Shown here: positions 33,405-41,882 of the stretch, piece by piece | Position numbering within the stretch: position 1 is the first letter of the stretch | How the letters are laid out: every line of letters starts with the position of its first letter | Source of the DNA: Actinomadura terrae | GTDB lineage: Bacteria > Actinomycetota > Actinomycetes > Streptosporangiales > Streptosporangiaceae | Reading direction: 5' to 3' | DNA length: 64,000 nt | Assembly (NCBI RefSeq): GCF_022751215.1 | Contig: NZ_JAICDG010000002.1 | Coordinates: 930,001 to 994,000, forward strand | Translations under genes and position numbers: made by a program | Notes under the pieces: generated by a model | Databases searched by the model: none | Told to the model about the DNA's origin: nothing | Seen by the model: the letters and a program-made list of their open reading frames with translations, nothing else

Positions 33405-33421
33405 CACGTGATAGTCACGTG
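33405..33421. promoter_or_regulatory. 17-bp palindrome with two CACGTG cores
   Basis: CACGTGA (33405-33411), TAG, TCACGTG (33415-33421): a perfect palindrome containing CACGTG twice. It lies about 100 bp upstream of the proline-rich secreted protein in a 318-bp gene-free stretch (33203-33520). Candidate operator; otherwise that gap shows nothing specific. Confidence 0.45.
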
Positions 33422-33520
33422 CCCGGGTGTAACGCCGTCCCACCCCTATCACTCATTGTGATCGCAAGATCGCTATATGCAATCTATGGGGGATCGCACC
33501 CCCGACCAAGGAGAGCCCAC

Positions 33521-33886
33521 ATGCGGAACCTCATCCTCGCCACGGCAATGGCCGTCGGCGCAATGGCGCCGGTCGCCCTGCCCGCCGCGGCACACGCGGC
33601 TCCCCCGCCCGGCCCCATCGTCCACCAGTCGACGGCCACCTACATCATCCAGGCGCCCAGCGCCGACCAGCCGCCGACCACTCCCACCGACCAGCCCCCG
33701 AGCGCGGCCCAGCCCCCGAGCACTCCCACCGACCAGCCGCCCAGCGCCGCTCAGCCGCCGAGCACCCCCACGGACCAGGCGCCCAGCGCCGCTCAGCCGC
33801 CGAGCGCCACGACCGACCAGCCGCCCGGCGCCACGGCCGAGGAGCCGACCGGGGACGACGCCCCGGACGGAAGGCCGGGTTCCTGA
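33521..33886 (+). CDS. Secreted Pro/Gln/Ser-rich repeat protein
   Basis: A 121-residue protein with a clear signal peptide (MRNLILATAMAVGAMAPVALPAA, cleavage near AHA-APP). The mature chain is mostly a tandem repeat of about 14 residues (TDQPPSAAQPPSTP): three nearly exact units and degenerate flanking ones. It ends in acidic EEPTGDDAPDG. No cysteine, no anchor, no sortase motif. It probably forms an extended, unstructured extracellular rod or linker. ATG 33521 has AAGGAG at ideal spacing. A strong hairpin follows the stop. Confidence 0.82.
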   Translation: MRNLILATAMAVGAMAPVALPAAAHAAPPPGPIVHQSTATYIIQAPSADQPPTTPTDQPPSAAQPPSTPTDQPPSAAQPPSTPTDQAPSAAQPPSATTDQPPGATAEEPTGDDAPDGRPGS

Positions 33887-33911
33887 CGCTGGCCTTCCGC
33901 TCAGGCGCACC

Positions 33912-33962
33912 ACGTCAACACCCGCCGCGCACAGGCTCCCGGAGCGCGGCGGGTGTTGACGT
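33912..33962 (+). terminator. 19-bp stem hairpin after the repeat protein
   Basis: A perfect 19-bp inverted repeat: 33912-33930 (ACGTCAACACCCGCCGCGC) pairs with 33944-33962, loop 13 nt, 26 nt after the stop of the repeat protein. A strong intrinsic terminator candidate without T-run. Confidence 0.75.
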
Positions 33963-34096
33963 CTGCCGGCGATGCCCACGCACGTGAAAGTGCCTTTTGT
34001 AGGCCCTCGCTTACTCACTCATGATGGTGTTACGCACTCCTGGTGAGGTGAGGAAGATGGTCGAGCAGGCGGCACGATGCGAGGGGTCGCAGTTCG

Positions 34097-34540
34097 TCAT
34101 CGAGAGTTCGAGTTCTGCTCCGACGCCTTGGCCGCGGCCTTGGCTCGGCCCACTCCGGTCAGTTCGCTGGCGGCCCGGTTGCCCGCGATCTCGCTGTGAT
34201 GGGTGGCGGCCCACTCCGCCATCGCCATCACCGCGTCGATCAGCGACCGGCCCAGGTCCGTCAGCTCGTATTCCACCCGCGGCGGGACCTCGGCGTACGC
34301 GGTCCGGGTGACCAGGCCGTCGCGCTCCAGATGCTTGAGCGTCTGGGTCAGCATCCGCTGGGAGATCCCGGGGATGCTCGCCTGCAAGTCGGAGTAGCGC
34401 AGCGATCCGGCGCCCAGGGTGCTGACGGTCAACATCGTCCACTTGTCGCCGATGCGGTCGAGCACCTCACGGATGAAGGCGCCGTCCTCCGGCCACGCCT
34501 GGCACGGTCCGCTGATCTGTCGCGTTGACGCCATCCCCAT
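34097..34540 (-). CDS. HxlR-family transcriptional regulator
   Basis: A 147-residue MarR-like winged-helix protein of the HxlR type: IGDKWTMLTVSTLGAGSLRYSDL, then the recognition helix GISQRMLTQTLKHLERDGLV and the wing PPRVEYELTDLG. HxlR proteins usually begin with a redox-sensing Cys close to the N-terminus; here one is present (GPCQAW, Cys13). It is divergent from an FAD monooxygenase with 77 bp between starts, and probably represses it in response to electrophiles or aromatic compounds. Start ATG 34540 or 34534. Confidence 0.92.
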   Translation of the reverse strand: MGMASTRQISGPCQAWPEDGAFIREVLDRIGDKWTMLTVSTLGAGSLRYSDLQASIPGISQRMLTQTLKHLERDGLVTRTAYAEVPPRVEYELTDLGRSLIDAVMAMAEWAATHHSEIAGNRAASELTGVGRAKAAAKASEQNSNSR

Positions 34541-34617
34541 TACCTCTCATCCGTCTGCAACCGCACTACCAGTATGTAACGCCCACGTCATACCGCAAAG
34601 CAACGGAGATGATCACT

Positions 34618-36015
34618 ATGAACGCACACGACACCGTCGTCGTCGGCGCGGGTCCGGTCGGGCTGTGGACGGCGGCGGAGCTGGCCCTGGGCGGTGGGCG
34701 ACCGCTGGTCCTGGAACGGGCCGAGCGGCGCAGCCCGCACTCGAAGGCGCTCGCCGTCCACCCGCGCACGATCGAGGTACTGGCGATGCGCGGGCGGGAA
34801 CAGGCCTTTCTCGACGGCGGACTGCCCGTGCCGGACGGGCACTTCGGCATGCTGCCCGCTCGCCTGGACTTCCGAGGATTGGACACGCCGTTCCCGTTCG
34901 TCCTCGCGCACCCGCAACGGCGTACCGAGGAACTGCTCGAACAACACGCCCTGGCCCTCGGGGTGGTGATCCGGCGCGGGCACCAGGTGTCCGGACTGAG
35001 CCAGGACGAACAGGGCGTGACGCTGCGAGTCGCCGGGCCGGACGGCGAGTACGAGATCACCGCCGACCACGTGGTCGGGGCGGACGGCGCGGGCAGCACC
35101 GTGCGCCACGCGGCGGGCATCGACTTCCCCGGCACCGACTCGACCGTCTTCGGCTTCCTCGGCGACGTCGAGCTGGCCGACCCGCCGGAGCGGCCGGGCT
35201 CCTGGCACAACGAACACGGCGCGCTGATCGTGGTCCCGCTCCCCGGCGGGCGCTACCGCGTCACCGGGTCCGCCCCGTCAGACCCCGCGCCGACCCTGGA
35301 GTCCCTGCGGGAGACGACGAAGCGGATCGCGGGCACGGACTTCGGCCTGCACTCCCCGGTGTGGCTGTCCCGCTTCGGCAACGCGACCCGGCTCGCGGCG
35401 GAGTACCGGAAGGGCCGGGTGTTCCTGGCGGGCGACGCCGCGCACATGAACTTCCCGGCGGGCGGCGTCGGGCTGAACGTGGGAGTGCAGGACGCGATGA
35501 ACCTGGGCTGGAAGCTGGCCGCCGTCCAGCGGGGCCGGGCCGACGCGGCCCTGCTGGACACCTACCACCCGGAGCGCCACCCCGTCGGCGTGGCCTTGGG
35601 CGAACACACCAAGGCCCAGACCGCCCTGATCGCCGCCACCACCGAGGAGGGCCGGTCCCTGCGCCGGTTCATGGCGGACCTGCTGCGCGCCCATCCCGAC
35701 GTGGCGACCGCGCTGGCCGCCACGCTGACCGCGCTGGACGTGCGCTATCCGGGCACCCACCCCCTGGTGGGCCGGCGCCTCCCGGCCACCCGCGAGCAAC
35801 TGCACCTGTTGCGCGAGGGCCGCCCGGTGCTGCTGGCCCAGGAGACCGACCCGGCGTTGAAGGACCTGGCCACGAGCGCGGACCTCCAGCTGTACGAGAC
35901 CGAGCTGCCCTGGTCCACGGCCGCCGTACTGATGCGCCCGGACGGCCACGTATGGGCCGCCGGGGACACCGCCGAACAGTTGGCGGACGCCATGGCGGAA
36001 CTTCCCCTCGCCTGA
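34618..36015 (+). CDS. FAD-dependent aromatic monooxygenase (PheA/TfdB-like)
   Basis: A 465-residue flavoprotein hydroxylase. The N-terminal FAD-binding GxGxxG is VGAGPVGLWTAAELA; the DG motif is VVGADGAGSTVRHAAG; the second FAD motif GDAAH appears in FLAGDAAHMNFPAGGVGLNVGVQ. The length and the C-terminal thioredoxin-like remnant are typical of the phenol/polyketide hydroxylase group that uses NADPH and O2. It probably oxidises a phenolic or quinone substrate; paired with HxlR it may form a detoxification unit. Start ATG 34618, with CGGAG upstream; longer in-frame starts overlap the promoter. Confidence 0.92.
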   Translation: MNAHDTVVVGAGPVGLWTAAELALGGGRPLVLERAERRSPHSKALAVHPRTIEVLAMRGREQAFLDGGLPVPDGHFGMLPARLDFRGLDTPFPFVLAHPQRRTEELLEQHALALGVVIRRGHQVSGLSQDEQGVTLRVAGPDGEYEITADHVVGADGAGSTVRHAAGIDFPGTDSTVFGFLGDVELADPPERPGSWHNEHGALIVVPLPGGRYRVTGSAPSDPAPTLESLRETTKRIAGTDFGLHSPVWLSRFGNATRLAAEYRKGRVFLAGDAAHMNFPAGGVGLNVGVQDAMNLGWKLAAVQRGRADAALLDTYHPERHPVGVALGEHTKAQTALIAATTEEGRSLRRFMADLLRAHPDVATALAATLTALDVRYPGTHPLVGRRLPATREQLHLLREGRPVLLAQETDPALKDLATSADLQLYETELPWSTAAVLMRPDGHVWAAGDTAEQLADAMAELPLA

Positions 36016-36165
36016 CTAAAGCGGCGGCGATCAAGCCCTATCGGTGCCGGAGAATGCGAAGCCGGTAATCGGTTTCTGCCGAGCCGAACTTCGAATCGAA
36101 ATTGACTTGCTGTTTGCCCTGGCCGGAATGTGAGGGGCGGGGCGCACGGGTAGCGGTATCGATGA

Positions 36166-36555
36166 AAGCCTGCCGAACCGCCGGCCGCGGGGCCTGGGCA
36201 TGGATGCGGAGGAACGGGAGCCAAGGACACGGTCGAGGGGAGCACCTACACCTGGCCCAAGCTCGCCCCGGAGGCGTACACGGCCACGCTCAAGCAGCCG
36301 CCGCTGAGCAAGCAGCCCCCGAAGAAGGGCGTGATCGGAAGCGCCGCGTTCTCCGTTCTCAACGCGAGCGGCTACATCTACAACAAGGTCCCCTCGGCGC
36401 CCGGCAACCATGCGAAGGTGTCGGACAACCTGTATCCGGGCTACCTGTCGGAGTTCAACTATCTCGTCGAGGGCGACGATGCCGTACGGGACCTGCTCAA
36501 GACATATTGGGATCCGATATGGAAGTACTCCGGGAAGAACGCCGTAAAGGCATAG
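36166..36555 (+). pseudogene. 5'-truncated gene remnant
   Basis: The frame is open from just after an in-frame TGA at 36163 to the stop at 36555, and its amino-acid content looks protein-like well before any start codon: TYTWPKLAPEAYTATLKQ upstream, then ASGYIYNKVPSAPGNHAKV and ELVEG-like, aromatic-rich YWDPIWKYSGK at the end. The only in-frame start is GTG 36331, which would cut off that coherent upstream part and has no ribosome site. I read it as the C-terminal ~100 residues of a decayed gene. No family recognised. The sequence before it (36016-36165) shows nothing else. Confidence 0.5.
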
Positions 36556-36571
36556 CCGCTAATATTGATCC

Positions 36572-37120
36572 GTGTCTGCGATGTCTTCACGGGTCGAACT
36601 GCGTCCGCTCACTCTTGGTGATGAGGAGGAGTTCTGCTCGCTTGCACGGGCCAGTACCGAGCTGCACCGGCCCTGGATGCGGCTTCCCGTCGGCGGGCCG
36701 GAGTTCCGGGATTGGATGCGCCGCTTCGAGGACGGCACCAACCTGGGGTTTCTGGTGCGGATCCGGGAGAGCGGTGCCGCCGCCGGGATGGTCAACATCA
36801 ACTCGATCATTCGCGGCCGCTACCAGGGCGCGGCTCTCGGATATGCCGCGTTCGCCCCGTCCGCCGGGCGGGGGTACATGAGCGAGGCCCTCGCCGCCAC
36901 CCTGCGCCATGCCTTCGACGACCTCCGGCTCCACCGGCTGGAGGCCAATATCCAGTCGGGGAACAAGGCGTCGCTGGCGCTGGTCCAACGCCTCGGCTTC
37001 CGGTACGAGGGCCTTTCCCCCTCCTACCTCTACATCGACGGCGCCTGGCGCGACCATGAGCGCTGGGCCATCACGGCCCCGTCTCCCTGGACGCCGGACC
37101 CGTCCCTTCCCGAGGTCTGA
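36572..37120 (+). CDS. RimJ/RimL-type GNAT acetyltransferase
   Basis: A 182-residue GNAT of the RimJ/RimL subfamily (ribosomal-protein or amino-acid N-acetyltransferases). Motifs: VELRPLTLGDEEEFCSLAR, ALGYAAFAPSAGRGYMSEAL (acetyl-CoA loop), LHRLEANIQSGNKASLALVQRLGF and the aromatic C-terminal YLYIDGAWRDHERW. The start is GTG 36572 or ATG 36581; both give the usual length. The target is either a ribosomal protein N-terminus or a small molecule. It stands alone. Confidence 0.88.
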   Translation: MSAMSSRVELRPLTLGDEEEFCSLARASTELHRPWMRLPVGGPEFRDWMRRFEDGTNLGFLVRIRESGAAAGMVNINSIIRGRYQGAALGYAAFAPSAGRGYMSEALAATLRHAFDDLRLHRLEANIQSGNKASLALVQRLGFRYEGLSPSYLYIDGAWRDHERWAITAPSPWTPDPSLPEV

Positions 37121-37195
37121 GCACCGGCCCGGTCATGACCGGGTTCGCAAATCCGCGGCCGTCCGTGGTCAACGGGTACCGGTCCCCGGCGCGTG

Positions 37196-38353
37196 TCACC
37201 TCGTGTCGCAGAGGGCGTGGTTCGTCAGGGCGACGAAGGCCCTGGTCTGGCGGATCGCGTTGTCCGGGTCGGTGACGTCCTCGGTCGACCAGGACGTCAC
37301 CACACTGCGGCGGCCGTCCTCGGTGACGCCGTTGTCGTTGCCCCAGCCCGGGTCGGAGCCGCTGTTGCTCCAATAGCTTCCGCCGCATTTCAGCGGGATG
37401 TTCATGATGCCCAGGCCATAGGTGGCACCGGGGAAGACTCTCTGGACGCTTTCATCGGTGTTGACGGTGTGCTGCATTTCCTTGAGTTGCGCCTTCGGGA
37501 GCAGCCGTCCGCCGATGAGGGCGCGGAAGAAGGTGTTGAGGTCGGCGGTGGTGGTGACGAGCCCGCCCGAGGCGTCCACGTTGACGGTGCGGGTGACGTC
37601 GACCAGCGGGCCGCCGGGTTCGAAGCGTTTGTAGGCGGTGGCGTGGGGGCGGGGCAACTCGGGGGAGCGGCCGGGCCAGCTGGATTCCCGCAGGTCGAGC
37701 GGCTTGAAGACGCGGTTCTCGACCTCGCGGTACCAGGGGTCGCCGGTGGCCTTCTCGATGATCATTCCGAGAATGACGTAGCCGGTGTTGGCGTAGCTCC
37801 AGCCCTTGCCCGGCTCGAACAGGCGTCTGTGCCGCATCGCGTTCGCGACGATCCGCTCGGGCGGGGTGGGCCGGAAGCGCGTCCGCTCGAACTCCTCGGC
37901 GGTCTGGGGCTGCGGATAGTCGACATCGTCGATTCCGCTGGTGTGCTGGAGAAGATGCCGGATGGTGATCGTGCGTCCGTCGTTGTCGCTGCCCTGGACG
38001 ACGCCGGGCAGCCATTTCTCCGCCGTGTCCTCCAGCGAGAGCGTCCCTTCCGCTACCAGTTGCAGGACGACGGTCGCGGTGAACGTCTTGGTGGTGCTGC
38101 CCATCCGGAAATGGCCCCGGGTGGAGACGGGCCTCGGGCGGCTTATGTCGGAGACGCCGCTCCGCGCGGTGCGCTGGGTGCCGTCCGGGGCGACGGTTCG
38201 GGTCTGGGCGCCGGTGTCGCCGAGCGCGACCAGGGCGTCGAGGTCGCGTTGCAATCGTCCGTGGTCGTTCGCCGTGGCCGGGGCCGCGAGGCCCACGACC
38301 AGCGTGGCGGTCAAGGCGGTGGCCGACCATGGGCGCCGGAATACTGAAGTCAT
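37196..38353 (-). CDS. Secreted serine hydrolase (beta-lactamase/D,D-peptidase family)
   Basis: A 385-residue protein with a signal peptide (MTSVFRRPWSATALTATLVVGLAAP, cleavage near ATA-ND). Class C-type motifs: SxxK as GSTTK (nucleophile Ser), YxN as YANTGY, and HTSGI further along. The third motif is not canonical; SNSGSDPGW occupies the place of HxG. Relatives are Streptomyces R61-type D-alanyl-D-alanine carboxypeptidases and esterases. It is likely to act on peptidoglycan peptides or D-amino-acid esters outside the cell. Divergent from a LysE exporter. Confidence 0.87.
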   Translation of the reverse strand: MTSVFRRPWSATALTATLVVGLAAPATANDHGRLQRDLDALVALGDTGAQTRTVAPDGTQRTARSGVSDISRPRPVSTRGHFRMGSTTKTFTATVVLQLVAEGTLSLEDTAEKWLPGVVQGSDNDGRTITIRHLLQHTSGIDDVDYPQPQTAEEFERTRFRPTPPERIVANAMRHRRLFEPGKGWSYANTGYVILGMIIEKATGDPWYREVENRVFKPLDLRESSWPGRSPELPRPHATAYKRFEPGGPLVDVTRTVNVDASGGLVTTTADLNTFFRALIGGRLLPKAQLKEMQHTVNTDESVQRVFPGATYGLGIMNIPLKCGGSYWSNSGSDPGWGNDNGVTEDGRRSVVTSWSTEDVTDPDNAIRQTRAFVALTNHALCDTR

Positions 38354-38501
38354 GGCTGTGAACGCTAGGACGCCGATCCGGGGGCGAATATGGAGCCATC
38401 CGGAGCATCGGGGTAGGGGCAACCCCCGGGGTGAATGGCCTGGAAATAAGGGCGCCGAATGGCTCTACTGGTCGGCGGGCGGGGTCCGTAGCGTGGCGGC
38501 G

Positions 38502-39131
38502 GTGACCAACCCACTGCTGTTCTTCCTGGCGGCGCTCACGCTCGTCGCCATTCCCGGGCCCAACCACCTGTACATCACCACCCGCAGCATCGGGGAGGGA
38601 CGTCGCGCCGGGTTCATGTCCGCGTTCGGGGTTGAGACCGGCACGCTCGTGCATGTCGCGGCAGCGGCGGCGGGATTGTCGGCGGTCGTCGCCGCGTCCG
38701 CGACCGCGTTCGGGATTCTGCGGTACGCGGGCGCCGCGTACCTGCTCTATTTGGCCGTTCGGACGTTGCGCGGCGGGGACGGCCACGAGGAGATCCGGCT
38801 GAAGCCGCAGCCGCTGCACCGCGTCTATCTGGACGGCGTTCTCGTCAACGTCCTCAACCCGAAGGTCGTGCTGTTCTTCCTGGCCTTCCTGCCGCAGTTC
38901 GTCGACCAGGACGCGGGGGCCGTCCCGGCGCAGATCGTGGTGCTCGGGCTCGTGCTCACGCTGATCGGGCTCACCGTCGACCTGATCTACGCGGCGGCGG
39001 CCGGGTCGATCGGCGGGTGGCTGCGGTCGCGGCCCGCGTTCCGGCGCCGCCAGCGGTACGCGACGGGGATCATCTATCTCGGGCTCGGCGCCGCCACCGT
39101 CCTCGCGGGCCCGTCCACCCGCCGGACCTGA
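38502..39131 (+). CDS. LysE-family amino-acid exporter
   Basis: A 209-residue protein with six hydrophobic helices. Family signature: LVAIPGPNHLYITTRSIGEGRRAGFMSAFGV, then VNVLNPKVVLFFLAFLPQFV. GTG 38502 is chosen; the in-frame ATG at 38352 overlaps the divergent hydrolase start and adds a polar Arg-rich leader with no membrane character. LysE proteins export basic or neutral amino acids and homoserine-like compounds. Divergent from the serine hydrolase; a TetR gene follows 65 bp later and may control it. Confidence 0.88.
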   Translation: MTNPLLFFLAALTLVAIPGPNHLYITTRSIGEGRRAGFMSAFGVETGTLVHVAAAAAGLSAVVAASATAFGILRYAGAAYLLYLAVRTLRGGDGHEEIRLKPQPLHRVYLDGVLVNVLNPKVVLFFLAFLPQFVDQDAGAVPAQIVVLGLVLTLIGLTVDLIYAAAAGSIGGWLRSRPAFRRRQRYATGIIYLGLGAATVLAGPSTRRT

Positions 39132-39196
39132 GCCGTTCCCGGGGCGTTCCGGCGGCCGATTGACCGCGCCCGCGCCCGGCCCCTACGGTGATCCGC

Positions 39197-39805
39197 ATGA
39201 CGAGCGAGCCCGGGCGGGAGCGGGTTCTGGACGCGGCGACCCGGCTGTTCGCGGCCCTCGGCTACGACGGCACGTCCACACGGATGATCGCCGAGGCGGC
39301 GGGGCTCAACATCGCCTGCTACACGGGCGGCAAACGCGACCTCTACCTGGCCGTCATGGAGCGCGCCCACGTGATGGAGCGATCGGCGCTGGAGGCGGCG
39401 GTCGCGGACATGACCCCCGACGCGGCCGGTGTCCTCGGCCTGCTGGACCGCTATATCGACTTCTGCGTGGCGCACCCCGAGATCCCCGCGCTGTGGATGC
39501 ACCGCTGGCTGTCGGACGCCGCCGACGTCGCCCACCTGGAGGCCCTCTACGTCCGGCCGCTCATGCGGATGGTCACCGGCGCCGTCGACGGCCTCCTCGG
39601 CGAAGGCGCCGACGTCGAGTACCTCGCGTGGACGATCGTCTGGTGCACGCACGGCTTCGCGCGCGGCGGCGTCCTGGACGGCGACGGCCGCCGCCACGGC
39701 ATCGACGACCCGCACGAGCTGGCCCGTTTTCGCGCCCACCTGCGCGGCCTCGTCGCCACCGCGCTCCGGCAGGAGCCGGTCATTCCGTCCGAGCGCGATG
39801 CCTGA
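39197..39805 (+). CDS. TetR-family regulator
   Basis: A 202-residue repressor. The N-terminal helix-turn-helix: RERVLDAATRLFAALGYDGTSTRMIAEAAGLNIACYTGGKRDLYLAVM. The C-terminal ligand domain is all-helical with several Trp residues (LWMHRWLSDAADVAHLEALY) suitable for a hydrophobic ligand. ATG 39197 preferred over GTG 39188. It sits downstream of LysE on the same strand and is convergent with the carboxypeptidase gene (18 bp between stops). Confidence 0.92.
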   Translation: MTSEPGRERVLDAATRLFAALGYDGTSTRMIAEAAGLNIACYTGGKRDLYLAVMERAHVMERSALEAAVADMTPDAAGVLGLLDRYIDFCVAHPEIPALWMHRWLSDAADVAHLEALYVRPLMRMVTGAVDGLLGEGADVEYLAWTIVWCTHGFARGGVLDGDGRRHGIDDPHELARFRAHLRGLVATALRQEPVIPSERDA

Positions 39806-39823
39806 CGGCGAGCGGATCGGCGG

Positions 39824-41653
39824 TCAGCTGAGGCGGGTCAGCCGTTTCAGCGGGGACGGCGCGTCCAGTGGGCCGCCGAGGACGAGCGGTACCCGCGCCG
39901 CGCCCGCGGTCAGCACGCCGACCTTGTCGCCGCGCTTCCCCGTGGTCGGCGGGTCGCCGCCGACCACCACCGGCACCGAGAGCCCGGGCCACCCCACCAC
40001 GGTCACGGCGGACGCGGCGCGCGCCGGGACGCCGCCGCCGAGCCCGTCGTCGATCTTCGCCACGGCGGCGTTCGCGGGCGCCAGCGTCGCGGCCGTCAGC
40101 GCGCCCTCCGCCGCCGCGACCAGCTGCTGGCCCGCCGTCACCGCGCCCATCGCGCTCGGCGACCGCTGCGCCATCACTGCGCCCACGATCAGCGTCGGCA
40201 CGCCCCCGACCCGCTTGCGCGCGGCGAAAACGAAGTTGCCGCCCGCCGCGTCGGTGTAGCCGGTCTTGCCGCCGACCACGCCGTACTGGCCGAGCAGGAT
40301 GTTCCCGCCCGGACGCGGCGCGCCGCCGCCGTCGGGCACGTAGGCGGGATGGTTGACGATCTCGCCGAACGCGGGGACGCGCATCGCGGCGCTCAGCAGT
40401 TTCACCTGGTCGGCGGCGGTGCTCACGGTGCGCGAGTCGTAGCCGCTCGGATCGGTGTAGGTCGTGCTGGTCATGCCGAGCCCGCGCGCGGTCGCGTTCA
40501 TCTTCGCCACGAACGCGCGCTCGTCCCCGGCGTCCCAGCGCGCCAGCTCGTGCGCCACGTCGTTGGCCGAGATGATCATCAGGGCCTCCAGGGCCTTGCG
40601 CTGGGTGAGCCGCTGGTTCGCGGTCACCCCGAGCAACGACTCCTGGCGCTGCCTGCGCATCGGGATCTGCGCCGCCGCCTGCGGCGACACCGTCAGCATC
40701 GGGCCGGGCTCGCCCGTGCGCAGCGGATGGTCGCGCAGGTAGACGTAGGCGGTCATCACCTTGGCGACGCTCGCGGTCGGGGTGGGCGCGGAACCACCGG
40801 ACGCGCCCATCGTCCCGAGCCCCTCCACGTGCACGACCGACTGCCCCTGTGCGGGCCACGGCAGCGCCGGTGCCGCCCCGGGGAAGGTGTGGGTAGACGC
40901 GGACAGGGTCATCTTCAGCGTCGGGTCGGGCGCGGGCCGGATGAGCTGACCTGCCACGACACCCGCGACCAGGACCGCCGCAGCCAGGGCGATGATCAGG
41001 ACGCGCCGCTTCCGCCGGGGGCGCCGCTCGGCCACCGGCGGCGTCGTTACCGGTGTTTCGCGGAGCGGCACGGGCTGTGGCGCCGGGACCAGGGCCGAGG
41101 ACGGCGGCGCCGGTTCGGGTTCGGCTGTTTCCCAGGGCACCGTCCACTGCCCGGACGACCGCGTTCCGGGCGCGGGCGGCGCGGGCGGCGCGGGCTGCGG
41201 GGGCGGCGCGGGCGGAGTGGACGGCGCGGACGGCGGGGGCGCGGCCTCCCAGGGGCCCTGCGGCACGTCCGCCGGAGCGCCGGGCGGTTCGGGCGGCGGC
41301 GCGGCGGGCGTTTCCGGCCTCGGCGCGGCGGGTGTTTCGGGCCTCGGCTCCTCCCGCGTCTGCTGGGAGGACATGTCGAAGACGGTCGCATCCGGATTCC
41401 GCCGGACGGAGATGTCCGGACGGGTCAGCGAGGCGGCCTTCTTCCGCTCCCGCTCGGCGCGGATCTCCTCGTCCTCCTCCGGCTCCGACTCCGGCTCTGC
41501 TTCCGGTGTTTCGGACGGCTCGGACGCCTCGGCGGGCGGCTCAGGTGGCTTGGGCAGCGCGAACTCGGCGGTGTTCATGCGGTCCGGGCTGTCCGTACTG
41601 TCGGGACCCTCGGCCTGCTCGGCCGTCTCCGGTTCCCGCTGGGCGTCGTCCAC
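39824..41653 (-). CDS. D-alanyl-D-alanine carboxypeptidase with long cytoplasmic arm
   Basis: A 609-residue low-molecular-weight PBP (S11 peptidase) from GTG 41653, chosen for GAGGAGGG upstream. Residues 1-215 are Pro/Glu/Ala-rich and should lie in the cytoplasm; the TM is at about 217-238 after the basic cluster RPRRKRR, so it is a type II anchor rather than a signal peptide. The extracellular domain has SxxK as ASVAK, SxN as SANDV and KTG as GGKTGYTD. It trims peptidoglycan stem peptides. The cytoplasmic arm contains scattered Thr in acidic or Pro contexts (PDATVFDM) that could be kinase targets. It is divergent from the ECF sigma factor. Confidence 0.9.
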   Translation of the reverse strand: MDDAQREPETAEQAEGPDSTDSPDRMNTAEFALPKPPEPPAEASEPSETPEAEPESEPEEDEEIRAERERKKAASLTRPDISVRRNPDATVFDMSSQQTREEPRPETPAAPRPETPAAPPPEPPGAPADVPQGPWEAAPPPSAPSTPPAPPPQPAPPAPPAPGTRSSGQWTVPWETAEPEPAPPSSALVPAPQPVPLRETPVTTPPVAERRPRRKRRVLIIALAAAVLVAGVVAGQLIRPAPDPTLKMTLSASTHTFPGAAPALPWPAQGQSVVHVEGLGTMGASGGSAPTPTASVAKVMTAYVYLRDHPLRTGEPGPMLTVSPQAAAQIPMRRQRQESLLGVTANQRLTQRKALEALMIISANDVAHELARWDAGDERAFVAKMNATARGLGMTSTTYTDPSGYDSRTVSTAADQVKLLSAAMRVPAFGEIVNHPAYVPDGGGAPRPGGNILLGQYGVVGGKTGYTDAAGGNFVFAARKRVGGVPTLIVGAVMAQRSPSAMGAVTAGQQLVAAAEGALTAATLAPANAAVAKIDDGLGGGVPARAASAVTVVGWPGLSVPVVVGGDPPTTGKRGDKVGVLTAGAARVPLVLGGPLDAPSPLKRLTRLS

Positions 41654-41882
41654 GGCACGACCCTCCTCGACTCGGTGTCCTGACACGTGGACAGGACGGT
41701 CGCGGGCAGCGCGCCCCCACGCCGTCGACCCGTGCACCCTGAAGGATGCGCAGTTTAGCTGGAAGGTTCACTTCGTTACGCATTAGTGATCATGAGACGG
41801 CGGTTCCGCCGTGAACCGGGACGCGGCGTCGCGGAGATACACCGGCGAACACAAGTCCCCACGGAAGGCCGGTTCGCATGCC

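Noticed and set aside
34541..34617. HxlR operator in the divergent region
   Set aside because: A regulatory site is expected there, but I could not find a convincing inverted repeat, so none is annotated.
25611..36015. P450 plus FAD monooxygenase as part of a biosynthetic cluster
   Set aside because: They are 8 kb apart with unrelated regulators between them, the P450 is internally deleted, and there are no synthase genes (PKS, NRPS, terpene) in the window.
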